From: Xylona heveae TC161
Taxonomy: Eukaryota; Ascomycota; Xylonomycetes; Xylonales; Xylonaceae
NCBI RefSeq assembly: GCF_001619985.1
Contig: NW_017264198.1
Span: forward strand, 1,302,001 to 1,366,000
Direction: 5' to 3'
DNA length: 64,000 nucleotides
The notes under the pieces were generated by a model that was not told where the DNA came from, did not search any database, and worked only from the letters and a program-made list of their open reading frames with translations. Shown one piece after another: positions 46,643-58,500 of the stretch (position 1 is its first letter; every line of letters begins with the position of its first letter). The translations under genes were made by a program, and so were the position numbers.

Positions 46643-47625
46643 TCATCTCACAATCCCATCTCCCTGCTTAGGATGACCTGGAGGGGGTCCCGGCGGAGGC
46701 GAATACACATTGTCTTCGGGGGTGCGATACGGCTGGTACGAATTCTGCGGCTGCTGGAGCTCGACGCCGGATTGCTGGGGCGGCCCGTTACCGTAGTAAG
46801 TGTGATTCGCGGGAGGCGAGTACGGCGGCGCAGGAGGCTGGTAGTATGATCCATAGTATGGCTGAGGTCCTCCTGGGTTGTTGTTGGTATTGTTGTTGTT
46901 GTACGTTGCAGGACCGTGGCCCACAGGGGGTTTACCCCCCAGCCAGGCGGTGCCGTAGAAAGGCTGGCGACCTGCGCGGCGTCGTCGACGCGACGTGATG
47001 CATCTATTGCGACATATGCATGTTAGAAGCGGGCTTTTCCTAAAAACAATATACGTATGGTTTTGTAGGAAGATTGGCGAAGGGAAAGTAAAGACGGAAA
47101 GGCAGAAGTGTACAAGCCAAGATGTTAGAGAGACTAGACTTACGAGAAGAAGAAAAAGAACAGAAATGCGAGAGCGATAAGGATAGCTAGTAGCACCCAT
47201 CGACCCCAATTGTACCATCCGCTGCTGCAATTGTAGCTACCATATCTAGAAATAAATTAGTAGGGGAGTTCATAACTAATAATCCGTATGCCGAAAGGTG
47301 GATAGAAAGTGATGGTTGACGATGACGATGATGCCAAGTGTCGAGGGATGGGAAAGACGTACGAATAGCTATAGTTGTTGCAGCTACAGGAGTGTAGAGC
47401 GTCAGCGCAGTCCGTGAAATGAAATATAGTGCATCTCTTTTGCAGAGAACCATGATACTGAGATGAAAAGGCAACAAAGTAGCAACTGCGTCGCTGTGCG
47501 CATGCAGCTCAACTTGCTCGATATAGCTTCACATGCAAGCAGCGCAGGGTCATAAGAACGCCACAGCGGGAGAAAGCACCAAGGGAAACTTACTAGTATC
47601 TTTTGCTGAGAAATGTTGGCGACAT
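46643..47625 (-). CDS. Rcr-type (Congo red resistance) single-pass membrane protein
   Basis: Predicted 171-residue protein in four exons: 47625-47594 (32 nt), 47383-47363 (21 nt), 47245-47144 and 47003-46643. Start MSPTFLSKRYYCNNYSYSYG is followed by a short Tyr/Asn/Ser luminal region, then WYNWGRWVLLAILIALAFL and a Phe run forming one membrane helix, then the basic stop-transfer TSRRRRRAGRQPFYGTAWLG. The tail is Asn-, Pro- and Tyr-rich. The RWVLLAIL / SRRRRRxGxQPFYGT signature is that of the RCR family (chitin synthesis regulation, Congo red resistance). In yeast Rcr1/Rcr2 affect wall chitin and plasma-membrane transporter sorting. No canonical PPxY motif is seen in the tail. Exons 1 and 2 are inferred from frame and composition and are less certain than exons 3-4. 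Confidence 0.82.
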
Positions 47626-49659
47626 CTTTGCGAATATGAATCGCAGCCGCTTTCACTCGATGCTAGAGAGGTAATAACAAACTCAAAAGGTTGGGAATGT
47701 GTTCAAAGACAATTCGTATATCGCTACTCTTGCCCACCAAAATGTATGACGCGAGGCGCAGCACTCCCACCGCAAACGAGATTTTGATGACGCCAGGTAG
47801 AGGGTACTTGATACTTTGCGCCTCTTTCGGTAAGAAGGGTCCACGTAACGTTCAATAAGGCATACGAACTGGAGACACCCAAAAGAAATAAATAAACCAA
47901 GTCTCTTCTTCGCAAAAGATGCAGAAAAGAAAGAAGATGAGATGAAAGTAGAAAAGAGAAAGAATGGGAAGTGGGGCGTCAAGATCAGTCAGTATTCTTC
48001 GTAGTCAACCGCTTTTGTTCACTTTTAGAGGAATTGCCGGCTTTCTTGGCTCTTGGCTTGAACTCTTGGCCTTGGCTCATTTGGTAGGGCAGCAAGCTAA
48101 ACAGGTACAGTCTACCCGTTGTTATAGGTTGTTTTCATAGCGGCGCTCGGTTCCCTGAACTTGTAAGCCTTTTCGGATAGCTCATGTGGTGATCACTCTG
48201 TCCAGGGTCCAGTGTGGCTGTGCCTCTTCACCACGCCCCAATGGCACCTGACGGCAACTCTGACCTTTTCATGTTCTCGAATCCAGTCATGGAATCAAGC
48301 AGAGCTTATTGTATCACTCAATAATGTTCAATGATAGTAAGAGCAATACTAGCCTTTGCAGACCCTGTCGTCCGGTTTAGCTGGACGTCATTGGCCTGCT
48401 ACAATACCTTCGTACACGGTATTTATGAGTAACTTACACGATAGCGGGTTGACATCTGCCCTGACCAAGTTAATGCAGAGTTATGTATGCGAGGGACGGA
48501 ATATATGAAAATGCATATCACAGTCTATTAGATGTACTTTAAAGAAACACTTACCTCGGTATTGCACTAGAGGGTTCAACTCTCTTACGCAAATAGCTCG
48601 CTCGACTAAGTATCGTATATCAAATAGTGGGATGATCCGATTTGTGCTTCCCCCACGAGTTACCTTCGTCTCCGGGCGAATCATCAATCACAAAAAGCTC
48701 GACACAGCAGAGGAAAATGCTCCTAACGGAGCAACCAAAAGAAGTGGTCACTCATAATGTACTCATCTTTTGGCAGAGGAACAAATAATTGAAAGGGCGC
48801 TGGTTAAGTGGGAAAGAGAAAGAATAAGATGCACACCAGACACGCTAGCAAGGGCTCCGGCGAATGCCACTTCATCAGTCTGCCAACGCATAGGGTGGCC
48901 CGTGTTCTCTCCAATCCCCCGGCCTCTGTCGCCGATCATTTGTCCGCGTCCTTGTTCCTTCGCCTTCCTTTCTCCTACTTTTACGCCATTAACCCTCATT
49001 TTTCTTCCTTCACTTGCTTCCTGAATTCATTCTGCATGCTCATCTCCACCATTTTCGGCCGCTCATCACGTCGCGAATTCACTTTCGTCCGGAGTTCGTT
49101 GATCGTCACTTTAAAAAAACAAATAGTTCCGATTATTTTTTTTCTTTCAGTCAACAGCCTCGCCTGTTGAACGCGTTACCTGCGAGTTTATTGAGCAAGT
49201 CATCGCGTTTTCTGAATGGAATGATGCTTGGAAGATATCCACGAGAAGAATAAAAAAACGCGACGTCATAAAAGTCATTACAGTATAGCTTTATTCGCCC
49301 AAAAAGAAATCAATCACTCGCCCTCGCGTATACGCCTTCGCACCAAAAATTTCCATCATGATGGTTCAAATGGTTACGACCCGTCAACTTGTGCGAAAAT
49401 CATAAACATAGTCAACATATCCGCTGGCGGTGCAATGACAAAAGAGACGCGACAAAGATGCTGTGAGCACAGGAAATTTATATGGCATAAACGGACAGCA
49501 GCTCTTCTGCCGTCCGAGGTCATGTTGCATCATTTCGTGGACGTCGTTAGAAGCGGTTCCGGATGCAGGAGATAAAACAAAGCGATTTATGTCGTTAGGC
49601 ATAATCATCAGAGGATGTCAACCGTCGAGGTTCTAGGCCAGCTTTTTTATGACCTGTTC
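47626..49659. other. Intergenic region between the Rcr-like and arl8 genes
   Basis: 2.0 kb. The left part holds the Rcr-like promoter and the right end the arl8 3' UTR. An open frame on the minus strand at 48481-48687 ends at a donor-like GTAAGT but I could not link it to other exons. Nothing else is supported. Confidence 0.5.
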
Positions 49660-50683
49660 TCATTTGCTGGAACGCGCAATCAGCCATTGTAGGACCGCGT
49701 CCAGATTGGTCTCCTCTTTGGCGCTAATGCCGTAACAGCTGACTTCACGGTGCGAGACAGATTTTAGATCGAGGGCGTCGATCAAGTCATCAACTGACAA
49801 TTTATTGGGAAGGTCCGACTTATTACCGAGGACAAGGAGCGGAATTCCCTCGAGGGTCTGCTTTTCCAACAGGGAGTGGAGCTCCTCTCGAGCGACGGGT
49901 AGTGCTTCACGGTCTGCCGAGTCGACGATAAAACTGAGCGCGCATCAGCACATCTTCCTCGTACCAAGAACGCCCGGAACTTACACAATGGCGTTGACGC
50001 CGCGACAATATCTCTCCCACATGGACCGGAAACGGGGCTGGCCCCCAAGATCCCAACTGCGACCTCCCAAGTTAGCGAAATTTGAAGGCAAAAGTCCAAG
50101 CGTCGAGCCGGTGTCGGCTCGAATCGTGTTCTGATCAAAGCGGCGGCAAACTGGACTATCTCACCATTTCAGCGTAACGTGGCCCTTTTGAACACGCTTC
50201 ATGTTGAAGCCTACGGTCGGGATGGAGCTACAAAGGACGCTGTTGTCAGGGACATGCCATACGGAACTCATAGAAACGGATAAGACACACTCGATCGTAA
50301 ATTCTCCGCCCTGGAACAGTCTCTCTCGTCAGCATCTATTTTCCCGACGAAGCGGTGGGCGCATGCTTTGCTCATGCACTCAGGTTCTAAGCTCAGGACT
50401 CACCGCCAGTACTCTCAATAACGAGGTCTTGCCTGCATTTTGCAGCCCGATCATCGTAATATCCATCTCTGCCGCCCTGCAGCCATTTGAAGACACATGT
50501 CAGCCGTGGAAATCACCAATACACCTTGATCCATAGCTTGTCGAGCTCAAAGCAGCTATAGCAGCTCTACTTGAAAGCCAGCTGCCTTGATCGTAGCAGT
50601 TATCGGCGCGGACGAGACCAAAAGGGAGCTAACCAAAACAAACGCAAGAGCCAATCATAAATACGTTTAAGCAAGCCGGCCAT
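49660..50683 (-). CDS. arl8: Arl8-type small GTPase
   Basis: Predicted 183-residue ARF-like GTPase in six exons: 50683-50634, 50476-50404, 50310-50291 (20 nt), 50227-50165, 50056-49985 and 49933-49660. It starts [20 protein letters not shown], an amphipathic helix without Gly2, so no N-myristoylation, as for Arl8. Motifs: P-loop GLQNAGKT (27-34), switch 1 PTVGFNM (51-57), [19 protein letters not shown] (70-88) and NKSD (130-133). The [21 protein letters not shown] segment and the C-terminus [19 protein letters not shown] are specific to Arl8 rather than Arf1 or Sar1. Known Arl8 proteins position lysosomes and late endosomes. It is divergent from rpa135. A Cys precedes WDLGG where Leu is common. 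Confidence 0.93.
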
Positions 50684-51906
50684 GATGATGATATTATAAA
50701 TCTAATGCTATGATGCAGTGGATCGTTTGATCGGTCAAAGGTAGACAGGCTGATGAAGGGGTGGTGAGACCCGGGGGCGTCTAACCCGTTCGTATTGATG
50801 TTGCGGGTGCCTGAGGAAACAGCTGCGGAGGTGGGGCAGCTGTCTAACTGAGAAAGAAGGAGCTTGAAAGCCGACAAGAGAAACACTGTGAGTGTCAGAT
50901 CCGACACGAAAAGCGTAGAGGAGCCACAAGCTTTCGACGGACCAGCGTCTGTAAGATGTGATCCTGAGAGGTGCACACAGAGAGAGAGAGTGTGTGGAAA
51001 CCGACAAGGCTTTTTCTTGACACTAAGTGCCACCCACGATGGGAGCCGCCGAGCGGAGAGCGGAAGAGCAAGTTGCAGGCAGGCCGCACGAGACTTGCCC
51101 AAGGCCCAAGCGCGCAATTCTTTTTTTCGAGGGTTTCTGTACGCGGAGGTAGGTAAATCTCGGGAAGTGGCCCCCAGTAGGCAGGCAGGAAGGGGAAAGG
51201 TATGTTAAGGTGACCTTTGAACCAAGCCAGGCAGGTAGGGAAGGTCAAGTAGAGTCACGTAAGTCGAAGGTAGCAGCTACGGTTGGTAGTGCAGAGATGC
51301 CGCCAGTGTTGCAGAGAAAGGAACCCCACAGAGTAGCAAAAGCAGCGCCTCATCGGTCTCTTGTTGGTTCGTTAAAGTCTTAGCACGTTAGTAGCACGTT
51401 CCCTTCCCTCCCTCATTCCCCCATTCTCTCATTGCCTAACGCTCGTTTCTTCGTTCCCTCCGTCATCCTTCCCGGATAGATCAAAGGCCCTGGGTGCTGG
51501 GGAAGGCGCTGATTGGGTTGTCTCGGATTCTGCAGATGCGCTGCTGCGCCGCGCAGGCTTTGCGTATTGCTACTTACTACAATATCCAGTTTAATCGTAA
51601 TGAAGAAGTATCTATACTTTTATATCAGCGTTTGACGAAAAGCAAGCGAGAAAACCTCGGCAAACATCTGATTGGCCAAACAGCAGTTCGGGATTTTTGT
51701 TCGACTCTCCGTGAATTTTTGCCAAACAGTTGCTGAAAAGGAACTTGCCGGTCAAAGTAAAGTCGTAAACCGACGATAATTCTTCTGCCCAGCCCTTTTT
51801 GCTCATGCTGCCTGAGCATCTCACGTCGGTCTCAAGTAACTGACGACGAGAAAGGGAGTCTATATTCAAAACTCAGACAGTTGGCTTGAGGCCGAAACCC
51901 CCCGCC
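50684..51906. promoter_or_regulatory. Divergent promoter region between arl8 and rpa135
   Basis: 1.2 kb between divergent starts. It contains AGGTAGG and GGCAGGCAGG repeats at about 51148-51240. No gene is supported. Confidence 0.55.
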
Positions 51907-54900
51907 ATGGCGCCCTCGGCCGTAGCACCGACTAACCAAAGTTGGTCAGTCGAATATGATACTGTTCGACGTGAAAAGCTGTTTCGCGATCCTCCGAAGG
52001 ACCGCAGTGCCTATCCAGCTTTGCAAGAGGCTTTGCAACCTCATATTGAATCTTTCAACCGTCTGATGGAACCTGGAGGGCTTTTGGAACAAGGAATTAA
52101 GGACATCGGCACCAAAGTTTTCTTGGATGCGGACCCATCCAAGACGGAAGCCGGAGCACCCTCACCAAATCGACTTTCTGTGAGAGTGAGCGAAGTCTTT
52201 CTGGAAAAGGCCGCCATTCCTCCTTCGAACAAGCACTCGACCCGGAACAGAGAAATTTACCCATCGGAATGCCGTGAGCGACATGCTACCTATCGAGGAA
52301 AACTAAGAGCGCGAGTTCAGTATCGGGTGAACAATGGAGACTGGCAAGAGACGATCAGAGAGATGGGTCAAGTCCCTATCATGCTCATGGTACGATTTAG
52401 CTAAGATGAATACAATACTGTTGGGTCTCACATGTGCTAATTCTTGCAATCAGACCAACCGCTGTCATCTGGAGAACTGCTCTCCTGCCGAGCTGGTACA
52501 ACACAAGGAAGAATCTGAAGAGCTTGGAGGTTATTTTATTGTCAATGGCATTGAAAAACTCATTCGTATGCTCATTGTCTCTCGACGGAATTATCCCTTG
52601 GCCATTGTTCGACCCTCGTTCCAAAATCGTGGTTCGACTTACTCAAAATACGGTATTTCAATTCGATCCGTCCGTCCTGACCAGACGTCGCAAACAAACG
52701 TCGTGCATTACTTGACCGACGGCAACGCGACTTTCAGATTTTCCTGGCGCAAGAATGAATTCCTTGTCCCGGTTATGATGATCCTCAAGGCTCTGGTGGA
52801 GACCAATGATAGAGAAATTTTTGAAGAGATTGTGGGATCAGCAGGCTCGGAGGGTGTCGCCGATACCTTCCTTACCGACCGCGTTGAGCTTCTTTTGCGC
52901 ACATACAAGGCCTATGGAATTCACAGCAAGGCCAAGACTCGAGCATATTTGGGTGAAAAGTTCCGGATCGTTTTGGGCGTCCCGGACGACATGTCTGACG
53001 AGGAGGTTGGCAACGAGTTCTTGCGTAAAATCGTTCTTCCTCACCTTGGATCACACAACGTGACTGAGGAGCAGGACAAGGACAAGTTCAAGATGCTCCT
53101 CTTCATGGTTCGCAAGCTCTATGCTCTAGTTGCTGGTACCTGTGCAATGGACAATCCTGATGCAGTCTCCAATCAAGAGATTCTATTGGGTGGCTTTCTG
53201 TACGGAATGATCCTGAAAGAGAAGCTCGATGAATGGCTCTCCTCTATAAGATTTGCCGCAAACGAATGGCTGCAACGTACCCAGAACAACTTCAATACCC
53301 AAGAGTTTTTGAAGGAATTCCCCTCGAGAATTCTGAAGCGGACCAACGAAAATATTGGTGGAGCAATGGAGTACTTCCTTTCGACCGGAAACCTAGTCAG
53401 TCCCAGCGGTCTTGACTTGCAACAGACCTCTGGTTATACTGTCGTCGCCGAAAAGATCAACTTTTACCGCTTCATCAGCCATTTCCGTATGGTCCATCGT
53501 GGTAGTTTTTTCGCACAGCTGAAGACCACTACCGTTCGAAAGCTGCTTCCGGAAAGTTGGGGCTTCCTTTGTCCAGTCCACACTCCTGACGGTAGTCCTT
53601 GTGGTTTGCTAAACCATCTCGCTCACAAATGCAAGATTGCCACAAGTAGTGTTGATGCTTCCGCTCTCCCTGCATTGGTCTCTCAACTGGGAGTCACCAA
53701 TAACTCGTCCGCCTCCGTTGACGAGAACGTAGTTGTTCAGCTTGACGGACGGGTTCTGGGATTCTGCTCGCCAAAGCAAGCCCGTGTCATTGCAGACACG
53801 CTGCGTCACTGGAAGGTTGAGGGCAAGAACGGCGTTCCTGTCGAGCTCGAAATCGGATACATTCCCAATTCGCATGGCGGCCAGTATCCCGGTGTCTACA
53901 TGTTCTCGCAAGCAGCTCGGATGATTCGGCCAGTCAAATACCTGCCCCTTGACCGTGAGGACTATGTAGGGCCGTTTGAGCAGCCTTTCATGTCGATTGC
54001 CTGTACGGATCCCGAAATCGAGTCTGGCGTATCGACGCACGTCGAGTATGATCCTACCAACATTTTATCCATCATCGCCAACATGACACCCTTTTCCGAC
54101 TTCAACCAGTCGCCCAGAAACATGTACCAGTGTCAGATGAGTAAACAAACCATGGGTACACCAGGCACATCGCTCCGTTACCGTACAGATAATAAGGCCT
54201 ACCGTCTGCAAACCGGCCAGACGCCTGTTGTGCGTTCGCCGCTCCACAATGATTATGGTCTAGACAACTTCCCTAACGGCATGAACGCTGTCGTTGCCGT
54301 TATTTCCTACACAGGCTACGATATGGACGATGCCATGATTCTGAACAAGTCCGCCCACGAGCGCGGCTTTGGCCACGGTACAATTTATAAGACCAAGGTT
54401 ATTGCCCTAGATGAGAACACGCGTACCCGCTCGTCAAAGAACATTTCCAAGCTCTTTGGATTTGCGCCCGGCGGCGCTGTCAAGGCTGAATGGCGCAACC
54501 GCCTCGACGAAGACGGCCTTCCGCACATCGGAATGATGGTCAACGAAGGAGATATCATCGCGGCCTCGCACTCTGTCACTTATGACGGCGCTACCGGTAC
54601 CTACATCAACCGTGACGGTGAGACTGAGCTCCACAAGTACAAGGAATCGGAAACCGCTTTTGTCGAAGAAGTCCGCGTCCTGGGCTCTGAGAATGGCAAT
54701 GAGCCTTGCCAAGCAATTTCTCTCAAGTTGCGTGTTCCCCGTTCACCTGTCATTGGAGACAAATTCTCTTCTCGTCACGGTCAAAAAGGTGTTTGCTCCC
54801 AGAAATGGCCGGCCATTGACATGCCATTCTCCGAATCCGGCATGCAGCCCGACGTTATTATCAACCCTCACGCTTTCCCATCTCGCATGACCATTGGAAT

Positions 54901-55594
54901 GTTTGTCGAGTCACTCGCCGGTAAAGCTGGTGCGCTACACGGTCTTGCGCAAGACTGTACGCCTTTCCGCTTCGACGAAGCCAATACGGCAGGCAACTAC
55001 TTTGGCGAGCAGCTTCGCAAGGCAGGCTATAACTACTACGGCAACGAGCCCATGTATTCCGGTATCACGGGAGAGGAGCTTCACGCAGACATTTATCTTG
55101 GTGTCGTCTACTACCAGCGTCTCCGTCACATGGTGAACGACAAGTTCCAGGTCCGTACTACAGGACCTGTCACTGCCCTGACTGGTCAACCGATCAAGGG
55201 TCGTAAGAAGGGTGGTGGTATTCGTGTTGGAGAAATGGAACGTGATTCTCTACTCGCCCACGGAACCGCCTTCCTTCTGCAAGATCGTCTTCTCAATTGC
55301 TCAGACTACACCAAGGCTTGGATCTGCAAGACTTGCGGGTCATTCCTGGCGACTACTCCGACAGTTGCAGAAGCTGGACCGAAACGCAAAGCCACGAGTG
55401 CTGTTCGCTGTCGCCGTTGTGCTCACCATGCACAAGGTTACGAGTCGAAGAGCGAAGTCTGGGAGGATGGATCTGGCATTCGATGGACAGGCGGCGAGAA
55501 TACAACGCTCGTTGCTGTCCCTGGTGTTCTGAGATATCTCGATGTCGAGCTTGCCGCCATGGGAATCAAGATGAAGTTTGACGTTGGTCCTTAG
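51907..55594 (+). CDS. rpa135: Rpa135 (RPA2), second-largest subunit of RNA polymerase I
   Basis: Predicted 1,207-residue protein. Exons are 51907-52389 and 52454-55594, with one 64-nt GT-AG intron. The start MAPSAVAPTNQSWSVEYDTV follows a CCGCC context; the upstream in-frame codons lack an ATG. The lobe and fork regions carry RFISHFRMVHRGSFFAQL and TVRKLLPESWGFLCPVHTPD, where the polymerase I-specific wording separates it from Rpb2 and Rpc2. The hybrid-binding and catalytic region has GYDMDDAMILNKSAHERG and GDKFSSRHGQKGVCSQKWP. The C-terminal zinc-binding clamp has WICKTCGS and CRRCAHHAQ. Length agrees with yeast Rpa135 (1,203). Pol I makes the 35S pre-rRNA, so with Utp20 this window has two ribosome-biogenesis genes. 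Confidence 0.96.
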
Positions 55595-56894
55595 ATCTTC
55601 ATTGCCTGATTACCTGGGTTCAGTTTATTTTATCTGTATACTGGGGAGGCTGAGAAGGCAAGACAAAAGTGTTTGCGAGTTTAAGCGTTTTAATATAAAG
55701 CGGAGGCGGAAGTTTAGAGCATGTAGCGGACATGCATGCGTTACTGGTGGAAGACGGTTTCAGACTTTACCCTTTCCTTTGTCATCTAGCCTGGGGCGCA
55801 TATTTTTGGCGTTGCGTTATGGTGTCTTTATTTCGGAAGTAGAGCTTTATTCGCTGTTTAGTTCATATATTTGCTCTGTGCAGTATATACATTTTTGGTT
55901 GTATGTATTTACTGTGAGCTTCTTTCAAGCTTCTTGGATAGCCTTGACCAACTTTAGGGTTAAGGAATAAATCAAAAGCGTTCATCTTTTCGAAATTCGG
56001 TCCCATCATGCTCATCTGATCGTCCCCGTTCATCATCTTCATCATCTTCATCGACTGCAATCAGATCTTTCCCGCTTGTGCATTCCGTTTGTCTTGAATT
56101 TCCAATTCAATTCATCCTCGGTCTTACAACTCGGCTTACCCACATTTCGCATCCAGTTCGTCTTCGAATCTCTTTTTCAGTCTTCCCTTTTTTTTTTTCT
56201 TTCTCTTCATCCCCCGCCTTCACTCTACTTACCGTTACTAATTACGTTTACGCGCGTTTGGTTCTCATTTTCTCATTCTGTTCGTCCTCGTTTGCTTCTT
56301 TTGCTTATCTTCACTTCATTCAATTTTCTCTTACGGTTTTACCTTTCCACTCTACTTGTCCTCGCTTTCTCGGTTTGTTCACCCTCAATTATTTAAATGC
56401 CTTCAGCCTACAGGCTCTCTTGGGAGAGACTTCCAGCCTTCCCTCGAGTATAAATAACCCCATACCCCTCCCTCGGCCTCTTCTCTTCCTCTCCTCTTTT
56501 CTACACAATACACATACCCCGCGAGCTCTTGTATGTACTGAGCTCTTGTATGTACTCGACGCTTATTCTACTTGAACTTTCGGGATTATGCTCATTAATA
56601 TCATTGAAGGGCTTAAGCAGAAGGGCTCAACGCTTTCTGTCATTTTGGACGGAAAGAGTCTTTTACGCAATTTACCTTTTCGCTCCTATTCTTCATTCAT
56701 CAGCAGGTAAATTGCATGGCCATTCTGAAAACTCTCTCTAGATAACTTCATATGCCCTGACACTTCTCCCGCCATTGTCCACATAAGTTAGCTGACAACT
56801 TTCCTCAGATTTGCGCATTGTGACAGCGAATGCTGCATACCAAATATCTTAAAAATCTACAATCACTCCAGAAGAAATACCTAAATCGTCTACC
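55595..56894. other. Intergenic region between rpa135 and the unrecognised small gene
   Basis: 1.3 kb. The part 56060-56510 is pyrimidine-rich, probably promoter or leader of the next gene, and produces spurious overlapping open frames. A 17-bp tandem duplication lies at 56523-56556. Confidence 0.55.
56523..56556. repeat. 17-bp perfect tandem duplication
   Basis: GAGCTCTTGTATGTACT occurs twice head to tail, upstream of the small gene at 56895. Confidence 0.85.
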
Positions 56895-57440
56895 ATGGCA
56901 CATGAAAGCGGCGCGAGCGCTGTCTTTATGGATCCCAGCAATCCTAGAAATTATCCCAGATTTAGACGCAACGTCCTTTCATGGTCTCAGCTTGCGTTGC
57001 ATCTTAACCTGTCTGGCCCCGAGCAAGTGAAAGAATGGATGAACAGCGAGTTTTTCCAGCCCTATTGGCAAGAACTCTACGAGGCTGTCATTGCTCCCGC
57101 TCAACTTTCCGCACGCGTATCCGGGACTCGTCGCCCGCGTGGGCCTAGACTGTCCATTGTGCAATACACTCTCGTCGAAGGAGAGAGGGGTGGCGAACAG
57201 ACATTTTCGAGGAGGAAGCTGGACAAGTCAGACTGGGACATCGTCGACCATTACGCAAGATTTTTATACATGGTCCGGTCAGAAAATAAGCTGGACAAGA
57301 AGGGTGTTTTCTTCGCAAGGGATGATTTGACGAATGAGGAGATCGATATGTTGATCTGGAAAGCGTTACAAAAGAAGAGTCACGAGACGGCGCCGAGTCG
57401 TGTAAGGCGAAAGCTCTCTCCCAAAACCGTTCAACAGTGA
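56895..57440 (+). CDS. Unrecognised 181-residue protein
   Basis: An open frame of 181 codons beginning CTACCATGGCACATG. I do not recognise the family. Visible features: a charged and aromatic N-terminal half (RNYPRFRRNVLSWSQLALHL, WMNSEFFQPYWQELYEAV), a basic segment TRRPRGPRLS, a helical acidic stretch (DLTNEEIDMLIWKALQK) and a basic C-terminus (RVRRKLSPK). No signal peptide or membrane segment. It sits between rpa135 and a mobile-element graveyard. The last 13 codons may be replaced by splicing: GTAAGG at 57402 could join a CAG acceptor at 57513 in phase 0, giving a 226-residue product with a Lys/Arg-rich tail ending at 57687. Codon use looks coding, but conservation is unknown. Confidence 0.6.
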   Translation: MAHESGASAVFMDPSNPRNYPRFRRNVLSWSQLALHLNLSGPEQVKEWMNSEFFQPYWQELYEAVIAPAQLSARVSGTRRPRGPRLSIVQYTLVEGERGGEQTFSRRKLDKSDWDIVDHYARFLYMVRSENKLDKKGVFFARDDLTNEEIDMLIWKALQKKSHETAPSRVRRKLSPKTVQQ

Positions 57441-57999
57441 TACATTCCAAGCAGCAATCTTTTGAGATTGTAGCGGTTTAAAAGCCTGAAGAGAAAGAGG
57501 GATGGTAGTGCAGCGTGCTTGTAGCAGCGTTACTAAGCGGCGAACGGGAACGAGGAGGAAGCGGTCTCGGGAAGCTGAGCAACATGTGGTGCCGCTTGAC
57601 TCAATTGAAGCAAATATATCTGATAAAAATGACAAGAAGCGTTCAACCAGGATAGTGCTGCAATTCGGGAGAAAAGAGAACGAATGATGGAAAATAATAC
57701 TTCTAGGAATTAATAAAACAAGTTATTTCAAACTTACAAATTTATTATCCTCTTGCATCCGCTATGAAAGTATGATAGGCAAAAAGTAAAATAATACAAT
57801 CATAGAAATTGTCATCGAGGTTGTTGTAAATTTATATCCAAAGCCAACTTACACACCTTTTGTCTTATTTAGAAAATTAGGATTTACCATGACATGTCCA
57901 CGGACGAGATTCAACCAGTATCTCTACGAAACAGGTATATACGCCAGCTTTTCCAGCTCTGAACTCGTTAATCACTATATTTTCGCCATTTTCCATCCT

Positions 58000-58500
58000 C
58001 TTCACTGGTTTTAGCGGCTGCACTGGTAAATACCTAGGCAGCAGCGCTTCACAGACGATGCGGCCTTAATTAATAGATCCGTCACTGCCCAACCAAGCTT
58101 ACTACTTCACTAAGGAGTTGGATAGGCAGACTTCACTGACTCCAACAATCCATCACTTCACGTGCATTGATTGCCTTCATGAAGAAGCAGCGGAAGAACC
58201 ATGTATTATCTTGGAAATCCCAAGATCGGGTACACCGTACGGCGGCTGGAAAACGACAAAGGACAAACGGATTCTTTCTCCCGATGGGTAAGTTCTTGTT
58301 CCTTAAGATATTCGCTCTCATCGCATCGGGCTGTTCGGAATATCTGTTTCGATGCGAGTCGCCGTTCTCTCGTTTCACTACTCTAGGGTATACGCCCTAT
58401 TTACTTTTACCGTTTACGGTTTTACCAGTCTTCACTGCCTTTACCAATATACGATGTTACTGTCCAACTTCACTGGCTGTATACCTTTTCCAGCTTCACT
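58000..58500 (+). repeat. Dispersed CTTCACT motif cluster
   Basis: Six exact CTTCACT copies start at 58000, 58105, 58131, 58430, 58468 and 58494. Two neighbouring pairs are exactly 26 bp apart. Flanks share CCAG or CACTGG wording. It may be the remains of a decayed minisatellite. Confidence 0.55.

Noticed and set aside
48481-48687. Minus-strand frame ending at a GTAAGT donor, possible first exon of a small gene
   Set aside because: I could not find a matching downstream exon or a recognisable motif.
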